Shown: positions 17,914 to 28,056 of the stretch, piece by piece
Layout of the letters: each line of letters opens with the position of its first letter
Numbering within the stretch: position 1 is the first letter of the stretch
Assembly: GCA_964401385.1 (NCBI GenBank)
Contig: CAYNYF010000014.1
Location: 1-60,283, forward strand
DNA from: CAYNYF01 sp964401385
Lineage (GTDB): Bacteria > Planctomycetota > Phycisphaerae > SM23-33
Direction: 5' to 3'
DNA length: 60,283 bases
Notes under the pieces: generated by a model
Seen by the model: only the letters and a program-made list of their open reading frames with translations
Databases searched by the model: none
What the model was told of the DNA's origin: nothing
Position numbers and translations under genes: made by a program

Positions 17914-18214
17914 GCCCGCCTGCCTTCCGCCCGCCTGCCTTCCGGAGGTGGGCAGGGAGGTGGGCAGGCACAGTGTAAAGAGGCAGGGATGCGTCTGCGC
18001 GCCCGGGGGGAGACCACGCCTGCCCGACAGCTGTCAGGCGGGAATTAGACTAATTACCGCGAATTTCACGAATGGGCTCCTTTTCTTAAGCCGGCTCTGT
18101 CTAATTCGTGCAATTCGTGCCCATTCGTGTAATTCGTGGACTCATTCGTTCGGATGCGCACCGACCGCGGACAGGCCCGCCTGCCTTCCGCAGGTGGGCA
18201 GGGAGGTGGGCAGG
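17914..18214. repeat. two palindromic repeats flanking an ATTCGTG array
   Basis: The 430-bp gap 17864-18293 has no gene. A palindrome at 17914-17970 and a shorter related one at 18175-18214 are built from gcccgcctgcc/ggtgggcagg motifs, the same family as those at 129-288 and 34518-34547. Between them the heptamer ATTCGTG occurs at 18104, 18113, 18123 and 18132, with ATTCGT at 18144, i.e. every 9-12 bp, and its inverse cacgaat at 18067-18073. The spacing is close to one helical turn. The zwf promoter begins just after the second palindrome. Confidence 0.7.
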
Positions 18215-18221
18215 TGCACTG

Positions 18222-18250
18222 TTCAAACATTGCTGCGGTCCGCTTAGAAT
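18222..18250 (+). promoter_or_regulatory. zwf promoter
   Basis: TTCAAA (18222-18227), 17-bp spacer, TAGAAT (18245-18250). The leader to the ATG at 18294 is about 37 nt and includes GGTGAGG as ribosome-binding site. Confidence 0.6.
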
Positions 18251-18293
18251 AGTAGCGCGAGCATTCTCTGACACGTAGGGGCGGTGAGGTTCG

Positions 18294-19814
<1,521 letters not shown>

Positions 19815-19876
19815 CACGACCGCGGCAAGCCGATATCATAACAAGCCGCACGGTGCTGCACCGGGGAGATACGATC

Positions 19877-20641
19877 GTGAACGCAGAGACAGCAGTGGTC
19901 ATCGTGGAAGCCGAACCCGCCGCGGCCGCCCGCCGCGCCGCCGAGCGCATCGCCGAGATCGCCCGCCAGCGGGCCGACTCCGGCAACGAGTGTTACCTGG
20001 CGCTATGCGGCGGGACCACGCCCGCGCAAATGTACCGCAGTCTGGCGGCGCCGCCGCTGAGCGAAAGCGTTCCGTGGGAGAAGGTGCGGATCTTCTTCGG
20101 CGACGAGCGCGACGTGCCGCAGGACCACGTGGAGAACAATTACCGCATGGTGGCCGCGGCCCTGCTGGACCACGTGCCGGTGCCGCTCGCCAACGTGCAC
20201 CCCATGCCGGCCGACTGCCGCGACATGTCGGCCGCCGCCCGGCAGTATGAAGACCTCATCCGCCGCCTGGTGCCGGCCGAGGGAAACGACATCCCCCGAT
20301 TCGACCTGATCCTGCTGGGCCTGGGCGGCGAGGGCCACATCGCCAGCCTGTTCCCCGATACGCCCGCGCTTACCGAAAAGGACCGGCTCGTCGTCTCCCA
20401 GTTCGTTCCCGTCATCGGGCGCAACCGGATGACGTTCACCTTCCCGCTGATCAACGCCGCCCGGCACGTGATGTTCTTCGTGACCGGCCCGGACAAGGCC
20501 GCCGCCGTCGCCGCGGTGCTTTCGGGCGACCCCGAGCAGCGCGGGCGGTACCCCGCCGCGCGGGTAGCCCCCACCAACGGCGAGCTGATCTTTCTGCTCG
20601 ACGCGGCCGCTGGCAGGAACGTCGCCGCCCGGCCTTCCTGA
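19877..20641 (+). CDS. pgl: 6-phosphogluconolactonase
   Basis: A 254-residue cytosolic lactonase of the NagB/SOL fold, hydrolysing the product of Zwf to 6-phosphogluconate. Recognisable motifs are YLALCGGTTP near residue 40, IFFGDERDVP, and GLGGEGHIASLFP containing the catalytic His. The GTG at 19877 was chosen because GGGGAGA lies 8 bases upstream and the protein then has family length; the open frame extends far upstream only because it runs antiphase through zwf. Probably co-transcribed with zwf. No gnd or edd gene is in the window. Confidence 0.94.
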   Translation: MNAETAVVIVEAEPAAAARRAAERIAEIARQRADSGNECYLALCGGTTPAQMYRSLAAPPLSESVPWEKVRIFFGDERDVPQDHVENNYRMVAAALLDHVPVPLANVHPMPADCRDMSAAARQYEDLIRRLVPAEGNDIPRFDLILLGLGGEGHIASLFPDTPALTEKDRLVVSQFVPVIGRNRMTFTFPLINAARHVMFFVTGPDKAAAVAAVLSGDPEQRGRYPAARVAPTNGELIFLLDAAAGRNVAARPS

Positions 20642-20808
20642 CCGGCGGCGAGCCCCGCGGAGTGCGCCTGGTCTGAACCGGCGCATGCCGCGCCGGCGCC
20701 GCCCGCCCGCCCGGCTGCGTCCGGGACCGGTACGTGCCGCGCAGAAGGAACAGCGCCATGAACGTCGCGACAGGGACTCGCTCGGTGACCTTGTAGTTGG
20801 CATTTCGC

Positions 20809-22239
20809 ATGCAAGATGAAGAGCCTCCCATTCGCGACGCGCCGACCAAAGGGGCAAACCCGAATTCCTGGATCACCGACGGGCACCTCATCAAGGCGGC
20901 GTGGCGCCTTTCCCTGCCCATGATGGGCGCGGCCCTTCTGGGCGACCTGTTCACCATCGTCGACATGTTCTTCGTCGGCAAGCTGGGTCCGCCTGCCATC
21001 GCGGCCGTGGCTGTGGCGGGCACGGTCATGGGCGTCGTCTACATGCTTGCCGTCGGGGTCACCACGGGCTGCACGGCCTTGGTGGCCCAGGCTATCGGCG
21101 GCGGCGACCGCCGCCGGGCGGAGGTGGTGGCCGGACAGAGCCTGGCCATGGCCGTCGCCGTGTCGCTGCTTGCCGGCGGCGCGTCGGTCTTCTCGCGTCC
21201 CGTTTTCCTGGCCTTTGGCGCCGAGCCCGCCGTCGTCGCCCAAGGCACCTCCTACCTCCAGGTAAGCCTGGGTGGCTCGTTCACCATCCTGCTGGCCGTC
21301 ACCTTCGCCTCGGCCCTTCGCGGCGCCGGAGACGCTGTCACGCCGCTGAAGATCATGGGGCTGGGAAACCTGATCAACATCGCCCTGGACCCGATCTTGA
21401 TCTTCGGCTGGCTGGGCGTGCCGGCGATGGGGGTGGCCGGCTCGGCCTGGGCCACGGTGACGGCGCGGGCGTTCTCGGCAGCGATGCTGGCACGAGTGTT
21501 CTTCCTCAACGGTCATGAGCACTTCAGCCTCCACGTTCGCGATCTGCGTCCCCGGGCGCGGATTATCTGGCGGATGTTCAAGATCGGCGTCTTCAGCTCC
21601 GGGCAAATGCTCATGCGGAATCTCTCGGCCATCATCCTCATCCGCATCGTGGCCATGTTCGGCACTGTGGCCCTGGCCGCGTACGGCATCGGAATACGTC
21701 TTCGCATGGCCGTGATGATGCCCGGCATGGGATTCGGAAACGCCGCCGCCACGCTCATCGGGCAGAACATCGGCGCCCGCAAGCTCGGGCGAGCGGAGCG
21801 CGCCGGCTGGCTGGTGACGGGCATGTACGGCCTGGTCGCCCTTGTCATGACGGCCGTATTCTGCACGTTCGCCGAACCCCTGATTGCCTTCTTCAACGCC
21901 GACAGCCAGGTGGTCGCGACCGGCGCGAGTTTCCTGCGATGGTTCTCGGCCACGTTCGCGTTTGTGGCCTTTTCCATTGTGCTGGGACGCGCCATGAACG
22001 GCGCGGGAGACACCTTCTGGCCGATGGCGATCACGGCCGTATCCATGCTCGCGCTGCGGATTCCGCTGGCCTGGGGACTGTCGGTCATCTGGCGGGAAAC
22101 CGGCGTCTGGGCGGCCCTGGCGGCCTCCAACGTGGCCCAGGGCCTGCTGTTTGCCGCCGCGTTTCATTGGGGAAGATGGAAGCGGATCGGACAAAACCAC
22201 GTCCGGGCGGCCCGGGAGACCGCGGAATCGGTTTGCTGA
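20809..22239 (+). CDS. MATE-family efflux transporter
   Basis: A 476-residue inner-membrane protein with about 12 hydrophobic helices in two similar halves (for example MMGAALLGDLFTIVDMFFVG in the first half and MLMRNLSAIILIRIV in the second). Family members export cationic drugs, toxins or metabolites using Na+ or H+ gradients. An ATG at 20809 is preferred over the TTG at 20797, although neither has a strong ribosome-binding site. It stands 167 bases after pgl and is probably transcribed separately. Substrate unknown. Confidence 0.92.
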   Translation: MQDEEPPIRDAPTKGANPNSWITDGHLIKAAWRLSLPMMGAALLGDLFTIVDMFFVGKLGPPAIAAVAVAGTVMGVVYMLAVGVTTGCTALVAQAIGGGDRRRAEVVAGQSLAMAVAVSLLAGGASVFSRPVFLAFGAEPAVVAQGTSYLQVSLGGSFTILLAVTFASALRGAGDAVTPLKIMGLGNLINIALDPILIFGWLGVPAMGVAGSAWATVTARAFSAAMLARVFFLNGHEHFSLHVRDLRPRARIIWRMFKIGVFSSGQMLMRNLSAIILIRIVAMFGTVALAAYGIGIRLRMAVMMPGMGFGNAAATLIGQNIGARKLGRAERAGWLVTGMYGLVALVMTAVFCTFAEPLIAFFNADSQVVATGASFLRWFSATFAFVAFSIVLGRAMNGAGDTFWPMAITAVSMLALRIPLAWGLSVIWRETGVWAALAASNVAQGLLFAAAFHWGRWKRIGQNHVRAARETAESVC

Positions 22240-22336
22240 GAGCGTCTGCCGTGTTCTCGCACCGCGATAGCGCCATCATGCCAGACATCGCGGCGGCTGC
22301 CGGCGGCAAGCAGGCGGTTTGACGAATACGCTTGGA

Positions 22337-23728
22337 TCACGGGCTCGGCGGCCCCTCCATGCCGCCGGGGTCCCACCGCGACAGGGCGGCGTGCAGCGTC
22401 CGGCAGAGGCGGGGATGGCTTGCGGCGACGTTCCTGGTCTGTGTCGGGTCGTTCCGGAGGTCGATCAGGAATGGGCGCTGCTGCCCGGAAGGCCAGAACG
22501 AGTAGATCCACCGCCGGGTCATCACCTGCCTCAGCTGGGTCTGGCGGTGCAGGCAGCCATTGAACGCGTACGCCCGGGCCGGCATGCCCCGCCCGCCAAG
22601 AGCGGGCAGGAGCGATCGGCCCTGATACTCCGACGGCGGCTTCAGGCCGAAGAGGCGCAGGATCGTCGGGGCCAGGTCCCACGGCTGGGCGATCTGCTGG
22701 ATGCGCCGGGGGCGCCGCTGGCCGGGGAGCTTGATCAGAAGAGGGATGCGCATCGTTCCCGTCCGCAGCGGAAGCCACCTCGGCGAGGTGAGCCGCGCGT
22801 CGCCGCCGATCAGCCAGCCGCCGTTGTCGTTCACGACCCACGGCTTGCCGACACAGCCGGCGTCGCCGGGGTACCCGGCGTAGATGCCATGGTCGGAGGT
22901 GAAGAAGATGGCAACCTCCTCCAGCAGGCCCAGCTTCTCCAGTGTCGCCAACAGCCGGCCGACCGCGGTGTCCACCATGCTGCACTCGCCGCAGTAGCGG
23001 GCCTGAAGGTGCCGGACCTCCCGGCCGGTGATCCCCAGCTTGCGGTAGAACCCGTACGGCGGGCATTCGATGACGCGCCCGCGGTAGCCCGGATCGTACC
23101 GCTCGACGTACCACTCCGGCGGGTCCCACGGCTCGTGGGGGTCGAACGTCTCGACCCAGAGGAAAAAGCGGTCGCGCCTCCAGTTCCGCTCCAGCCACTC
23201 GCAGGCCGTCCGGAACGTGCCGGGGGCGAAGTAATCGTCCTCATGCCGGCGATGGGCCCGGTTGACCCGCACCTGCTGGTAATGGGCGGGTCGGTAGCGG
23301 ATCAGCTCGGGGGGCACCGGCACCTCTTCGGGGACGGAGGCATCCGACCAGTGCGCATCTCCCTCCTGCCCGCGGTTGACGCGGTAGGCCTGGAAGCCCT
23401 TGAACATGTTCCGCCCGCGCACGACCCCGTTGGCCACGTCGGTGATCATCATCGTGTGCACGCCGCCGTCGCCCAGCAGAGCCGGCAGCGGCGTCTCGTC
23501 GTCGCGGATGTTGATCCACGGGTTGAACGCGTGGCCGGGCGCGTGCCCCTTGCTCAGGAGGATGTCGCGACGGTTCGGCCCGGTGGGAAACGACCCGGCG
23601 TACATCCGCTCGAAGACGGTCGCCCCGGCGGCGAGCCGGTCGAGATGGGGCGTATGGATTCTCCGGTTCCCATAGAAGCCCAGGTGGTCCTGACGAAACG
23701 AATCGGAAAGGATGAAGATCACCTTCAT
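22337..23728 (-). CDS. sulfatase-like hydrolase with Thr at the nucleophile position
   Basis: A 463-residue alkaline-phosphatase-superfamily hydrolase. The metal-site residues are in place: D9 and D14 (ILSDSFRQDHLG) and the TSDHG motif further along. The usual sulfatase signature [C/S]-x-P-x-R appears here as T49-G-P51-N-R53 (FPTGPNRRD), so the residue that would become formylglycine is Thr. The protein lacks a signal peptide. Either it belongs to a subfamily that uses Thr directly, as phosphodiesterases of the superfamily do, or it is not a sulfatase. GGAGAC precedes the ATG. No sulfatase-maturing enzyme is encoded nearby. Confidence 0.85.
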   Translation of the reverse strand: MKVIFILSDSFRQDHLGFYGNRRIHTPHLDRLAAGATVFERMYAGSFPTGPNRRDILLSKGHAPGHAFNPWINIRDDETPLPALLGDGGVHTMMITDVANGVVRGRNMFKGFQAYRVNRGQEGDAHWSDASVPEEVPVPPELIRYRPAHYQQVRVNRAHRRHEDDYFAPGTFRTACEWLERNWRRDRFFLWVETFDPHEPWDPPEWYVERYDPGYRGRVIECPPYGFYRKLGITGREVRHLQARYCGECSMVDTAVGRLLATLEKLGLLEEVAIFFTSDHGIYAGYPGDAGCVGKPWVVNDNGGWLIGGDARLTSPRWLPLRTGTMRIPLLIKLPGQRRPRRIQQIAQPWDLAPTILRLFGLKPPSEYQGRSLLPALGGRGMPARAYAFNGCLHRQTQLRQVMTRRWIYSFWPSGQQRPFLIDLRNDPTQTRNVAASHPRLCRTLHAALSRWDPGGMEGPPSP

Positions 23729-23884
23729 CGGGTAAGTCTCCTCTTCAGCTTCTCTGCGTCCTATCGCAAGCCACGCGCGCTACACCTTCTTGCACGGCGC
23801 TTGCCGGGTCAAGCTGGCGCTGCCCGTGGAATGCCGAGCCGGCGGGCGCGACGTCCCCGTGGTCGGCTGGCCGGGCCGGGGTCG

Positions 23885-26098
23885 TCACAGCGGCTCGAGG
23901 CGGGCGAACTGGAGGATGAGGGTCTTGCGCCCGGCGCGGTCGAACTCGACCACGGCCCGGGTGCGCTCGCCGTCGTGGGAGATCGTCACCACCTTGCCGC
24001 TGCCGAAGATGTGGTGGCGGACCCGCCGGCCCGGGCGGATGCCGGCGAACTCGGGCGGGATGAGGTCGGCCTGCTCCATCGCCTCGATCAGCGCCCGCTG
24101 CTCAGCGTCCTCGTGGAAGCCTCCGCCGGATTGCCCGCGCCGGCTGAACTCGGCCACGCTGACCGGCCGCCGGCGGGGCGGAGGCTCGTGCGGGGACTTG
24201 TCGATCCGCTCGACGCCCTTGGCGCCGATCTCGTTGAGGAAAGGCGATTCCACCTGCCGCTGCCGCACGCCGCGGAGTATCCGGTACTTGGCCGAGGTCA
24301 TGTACAGGCGGTCCTTGGCCCGGGTCATGCCGACGAAGGCCAGCCGGCGCTCTTCCTCGATGTCGCGGCCCCGCTTGTCGGCGCGCTCGAACGGCAGCAG
24401 GCCTTCCTCGCAGCCGATGACGAAGACCACCGCAAACTCCAGCCCCTTGGCCGCGTGCAGGGTCATGAACGTCACCGCCCCCGCCTCGGGGTCGACCGTG
24501 TCGATGTCGGCGATCAGCGAGACCCGGTGCAGGTACTCCGCCAGGGCGGAGGCGGGGTTTTCCTGGTCGAACTCCGCGGCCGAGCTGATCAGCTCCTGGA
24601 CGTTGCGAAGGGCCTGCCGCTGCTCCTCGTCGCTGCGCAGGGCTTGCTCGATGCCGCTTCGGGCGACGACCGCCTCGATGATCCCGCGGACGCCGTCGCC
24701 GGCCATCCGGCTCAGCTCGCCGACAAGCTTGGCAAAGGCGCCCACCTTGGCGGCGGCGGCCTTGCCCACGCCGGCCGCTTCGGGCTCTGCGCACGCCGCC
24801 AGCAGCGAAGTGCCCCCGGCCGCGGCAGCGGCGGCCAGGCGGTTGACCGTGACCGCGCCGATGCCCCGCGGCGGAACGTTGATGATTCGCCGGCAGGAAA
24901 GGTCGTCATCGGCGTTGACCAGCAGCCGCAGATACGCCAGCACGTCCTTGATCTCCTTGCGGTTGTAGAACTCCACGCCGCGGGCGATCTGGTAGGCGAT
25001 GCCGGCCGAGCGGAAAGCGCCCTCCAGCACGCGCGAGAGGGCGTTGACGCGATAAAAGACCGCGACGTCCCCGTACGCAACGCCCTGCTCGTGCAGGCCC
25101 GCCACGATCGAGGCGACCTCGGCGGCCTCGGCGTGCTCGTCGGCAAGGCGGACGACGTGCACCTCGCCGCCTCCCTGCCGCACGGCCAGCAGCCGCTTGG
25201 ACTTCCGCCGGCGATTGTGCCCGATCAGGCTGGAAGCGGCCGTCAGGATCGGCTGGTACGAGCGGTAGTTGTCCTCCAGCCGCACGACCGCGGCATTGGG
25301 GTAGTCGGCCTCGAATTCGAGGATGTTCTTGATGTCGGCCCCGCGCCAGCCGTAGATGCTCTGGTCCGGGTCGCCGGTGGCGCAGATGTTCTCGTGCTCC
25401 AGGGCGATGCCGTGGGCGATGACGTACTGGGCGTGGTTGGTGTCCTGGTACTCGTCGACGAGGACGTAGCGGTAGCGATCGGCCAGCGCCTGCCGCACGT
25501 CCGGGCGGTCGCGCATGAGCAGGGCCGTCGACAGCAGCAGGTCGTCGAAGTCCAGGGCGCGGTTCTCGGTGAGGATCCGCTGGTAGACGGCGTAGACCTT
25601 GGCGGCGGTCCGCTCGAAGTAGGTTTTTGCCTTCTCGGCGTAGGCCGCGGCCTCGAGCAGGCGGTTCTTGGCCCTGGAGATGGCCGAGTGGACCGCGGCG
25701 GGGGCGAAGTTGGCGGCGGGGATCTCCAGCCGCTTCATCGCCTCCTTGACGCAGCGGAGCTGGTCGTCGGCGTCGTAGATGGTGTAGTTTCGCGGCAGCC
25801 CGGCCTCGGCCGCGAACTCCCGCAGCAGGTGGGCGCAGAGGGCGTGGAACGTGCCGATGGTCGCGCCGCGGGGCGTGCCCAGCACCTCCACGCGCTGCCT
25901 CATCTCGCCGGCGGCCTTGTTGGTGAAGGTGATGGCCAGCACCTGCCACGGGGCGATGCCCTGGTCAATCAGGTACGCCACGCGGCGGGTGATGACGCGG
26001 GTCTTGCCCGAGCCGGCCCCGGCCAGCACCAACAAGGGGCCGTCCACGTGCGTCACCGCCCGGAGCTGGGGCTCAGTGAGGTCAGACAGCAGGTCCAA
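23885..26098 (-). CDS. pcrA: ATP-dependent DNA helicase, UvrD/PcrA family
   Basis: A 737-residue superfamily 1A 3'-5' DNA helicase for repair and replication restart. Walker A is GAGSGKTRV near residue 30; VDEYQDTNHAQY (motif II), GDPDQSIYGWRGA (III), VRLEDNYRS (IV), FMTLHAAKGLEF (V) and EERRLAFVGMTRA (VI) are all present in order. Translation appears to start at a TTG (26098), with GGAGAGG just upstream; no in-frame ATG fits the family N-terminus. The C-terminal ~60 residues form the short conserved tail (VRHHIFGSGKVV) typical of PcrA. It stands alone and is divergent from the HTH-receiver gene. Confidence 0.95.
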   Translation of the reverse strand: MDLLSDLTEPQLRAVTHVDGPLLVLAGAGSGKTRVITRRVAYLIDQGIAPWQVLAITFTNKAAGEMRQRVEVLGTPRGATIGTFHALCAHLLREFAAEAGLPRNYTIYDADDQLRCVKEAMKRLEIPAANFAPAAVHSAISRAKNRLLEAAAYAEKAKTYFERTAAKVYAVYQRILTENRALDFDDLLLSTALLMRDRPDVRQALADRYRYVLVDEYQDTNHAQYVIAHGIALEHENICATGDPDQSIYGWRGADIKNILEFEADYPNAAVVRLEDNYRSYQPILTAASSLIGHNRRRKSKRLLAVRQGGGEVHVVRLADEHAEAAEVASIVAGLHEQGVAYGDVAVFYRVNALSRVLEGAFRSAGIAYQIARGVEFYNRKEIKDVLAYLRLLVNADDDLSCRRIINVPPRGIGAVTVNRLAAAAAAGGTSLLAACAEPEAAGVGKAAAAKVGAFAKLVGELSRMAGDGVRGIIEAVVARSGIEQALRSDEEQRQALRNVQELISSAAEFDQENPASALAEYLHRVSLIADIDTVDPEAGAVTFMTLHAAKGLEFAVVFVIGCEEGLLPFERADKRGRDIEEERRLAFVGMTRAKDRLYMTSAKYRILRGVRQRQVESPFLNEIGAKGVERIDKSPHEPPPRRRPVSVAEFSRRGQSGGGFHEDAEQRALIEAMEQADLIPPEFAGIRPGRRVRHHIFGSGKVVTISHDGERTRAVVEFDRAGRKTLILQFARLEPL

Positions 26099-26323
26099 AA
26101 TCGCCTCTCCGGAGGCCTGAGCGGCACACGCCGTGCCCGGGGCCCCGCACCGAATGATCGCCTTGGAAGATTTCCTCCAGCACCGGCTGCACTATATCGC
26201 GCCGCCGCGGCGCGGAAAAGGCGGCGCCGGCAACGTTTTTGGCCAACTGCTACTAAAGCCTGGCCGCGGGATTCCGATGAAACCTACCGTAAAAGATTTT
26301 TCCCACCAGCTTTCCGGACGGCC

Positions 26324-26896
26324 ATGAGACGCAAAGAAGTCTTGACAACCGGGCAAGTCGCGAAGATCTGCCACGTGGCCCCTCGAACGGTCAGCAAGTG
26401 GTTCGACAGCGGCAAGCTTCGCGGCTACCGCATCCCCGGAAGCCGGGATCGGCGCATCCCCCTGACTCACCTGCTGCGATTCATGCGGACCCACGGCATG
26501 CCCCTGCGGGAGCTGGAAGGCCACACCCTCCGCATCCTGATCGTGGACCCGGACGACTCGGCCGAGGCCATCGCGGAGGACCTGTCGGGGTCGGACCGGT
26601 ACGAGATTCGCACCGCCTCCAATGATTTCGAGGCGGGCATGCTGGCCGGGGAGTTCGAGCCGCACGTCATGCTCGTTAACGCCGCCAACGGCGACATCGA
26701 CGCCAGGAAGATCCTCGACAATCTTCGCGGCAACCCCAATCTGGCCGCCACCAAGGTCGTTGCCATGGCCGGGCCGCTGACCGCCGACCAGCGCCAGCGG
26801 GTGCTGGAGGAGGGCTACGACCTTCTGCTGTGCCAGCCCTACGAACTCCGCGACGTCGTGCGGATCATCGAGAAGGCCACCGATCTGCTCGCCTGA
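26324..26896 (+). CDS. HTH (excisionase/MerR-like) plus degenerate receiver protein
   Basis: A 190-residue protein with a DNA-binding helix-turn-helix at residues ~5-55 (LTTGQVAKICHVAPRTVSKW, then GYRIPGSRDRRIP) followed by a receiver-like domain at ~70-188. Compared with the paralogue at 40344-40931, the phosphoacceptor Asp is replaced by Asn (N119 in VMLVNAANGD) and the conserved Lys before Pro by Gln (Q171 in LLCQPYEL). It is therefore unlikely to be switched by phosphorylation. The order HTH first, receiver second is the reverse of classical response regulators. No kinase is adjacent. The ATG at 26324 gives a start matching the paralogue. Confidence 0.88.
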   Translation: MRRKEVLTTGQVAKICHVAPRTVSKWFDSGKLRGYRIPGSRDRRIPLTHLLRFMRTHGMPLRELEGHTLRILIVDPDDSAEAIAEDLSGSDRYEIRTASNDFEAGMLAGEFEPHVMLVNAANGDIDARKILDNLRGNPNLAATKVVAMAGPLTADQRQRVLEEGYDLLLCQPYELRDVVRIIEKATDLLA

Positions 26897-26961
26897 GCCG
26901 CCCGCGGACCCTTCGCCGCAGCCGCCGGGGAAGTTCACCCCTTCCCGCCACAGGGCGGCAA

Positions 26962-26990
26962 TTGCCTCCGCCCGGGACCATGCCTACAAT
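26962..26990 (+). promoter_or_regulatory. leaderless-type promoter of the S49 peptidase
   Basis: TTGCCT (26962-26967), 17-bp spacer, TACAAT (26985-26990). The -10 ends 7 nt before the ATG at 26998, so transcription should start at or within a base or two of the start codon. Confidence 0.6.
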
Positions 26991-26997
26991 TGCCGCC

Positions 26998-28005
26998 ATG
27001 GAAACCACGACAGGATTCCTCGGCTGGATGTGTTCGGTGGCCCTGCTGGCCGGCTGCGGGGGCGGCGTCGGCTATGTGGTCAAGCCCGTTCCATTGGATC
27101 AGAAACTGCGCGAGACGGTGGTGCAGGCCGACCCGGGCTGGGTCAGCGCGAAGATCGCCCTGATCGACGTGGACGGGCTGATCGTCAATCGCCGGGCGGG
27201 CCTCTGGGGCACCGGCGAAAACCCCGTCTCGCTGCTGGCCGAGAAGCTGGACAAGGCCGGCGGCGACCGCAACGTCAAGGCCGTCGTGCTGCGGATCAAC
27301 TCCCCAGGCGGAACCGTTCAGGCCACCGAGGCGATGTACTCCCGGGCCAAGCGCTTCACCAAGAACACCGGCAAGCCCGTGCTGGTCTGCATCACGGACG
27401 TGGGCGCGTCGGGGGCCTACTACCTGGCCTGCGCCGGCAAGCGGATCGTCTGCCAGCCCAGCTCCCTCGTCGGCTCCATCGGCGTGATCGTCCAGACGGT
27501 CAGCTTCGCCGGGACGATGAAGATGCTGGGCATCCAGGCCGAGGCGATCACCTCCGGCGCCCTGAAAGACATGGGCAGCCCGCTGAAGGACCTCACCCCG
27601 GCCGAGCGGAAGCTGTTTCAGGAGATGGTGGACGAGTTCTACGGCCAGTTCGTGGAGGTCGTGGCCGAGGGACGCAGCGGGCTGACGGTCGAGAAGGCCC
27701 GGGCCCTGGCCGACGGGCGGGTCTACACCGGCCGCCAGGCGATCAAGCTCGGCCTGGTCGACCAGCTTGGCGACTTGCAGGACGCCATCGCCCAGACTAA
27801 GGCCGCCGCCGAGATCAAACGGGCGAAGGTGGTGATGTATCACCGCCCGCTGGGCTATCGGGCGAACGTGTACTCGGCCGCCCAGGCGCCGGGCCCGCAA
27901 ACGCAGATCAACCTCGTCAACGTGCAGGCCGGCGGACTCATGCTCCTGCGCCGCCCCGCCTTCCTCTACCTCTGGAGCACCGACAGGCCGGCCGCGGCGC
28001 GATAG
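26998..28005 (+). CDS. sppA: S49-family peptidase (SppA-like), lipoprotein
   Basis: A 335-residue serine peptidase of the signal-peptide-peptidase family with a Ser/Lys dyad: S138 in DVGASGAYYLA and K190 in SGALKDMGSP. RINSPGG (~99-105) forms the oxyanion strand. The N-terminus ends in a lipobox (LLAGCG, C20), suggesting membrane anchoring, though the n-region lacks positive charge. ATG 26998 was preferred to ATG 26980 because a complete promoter ends 7 nt before it. Length is that of the short, single-domain SppA type. The family clears signal peptides and membrane-protein fragments. The next gene follows after 51 bases. Confidence 0.9.
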   Translation: METTTGFLGWMCSVALLAGCGGGVGYVVKPVPLDQKLRETVVQADPGWVSAKIALIDVDGLIVNRRAGLWGTGENPVSLLAEKLDKAGGDRNVKAVVLRINSPGGTVQATEAMYSRAKRFTKNTGKPVLVCITDVGASGAYYLACAGKRIVCQPSSLVGSIGVIVQTVSFAGTMKMLGIQAEAITSGALKDMGSPLKDLTPAERKLFQEMVDEFYGQFVEVVAEGRSGLTVEKARALADGRVYTGRQAIKLGLVDQLGDLQDAIAQTKAAAEIKRAKVVMYHRPLGYRANVYSAAQAPGPQTQINLVNVQAGGLMLLRRPAFLYLWSTDRPAAAR

Positions 28006-28056
28006 CGCCACCGGGGCCGCTCGCCCGAAGGGCCACCGGGCTGATGGGAAAATGCC

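Noticed and set aside
22319..26896. A 1525-codon plus-strand open frame
   Set aside because: It runs antisense to the sulfatase and helicase genes, and only its last 190 codons (the HTH-receiver gene) are real. GC-rich coding DNA often keeps the opposite strand free of stops.
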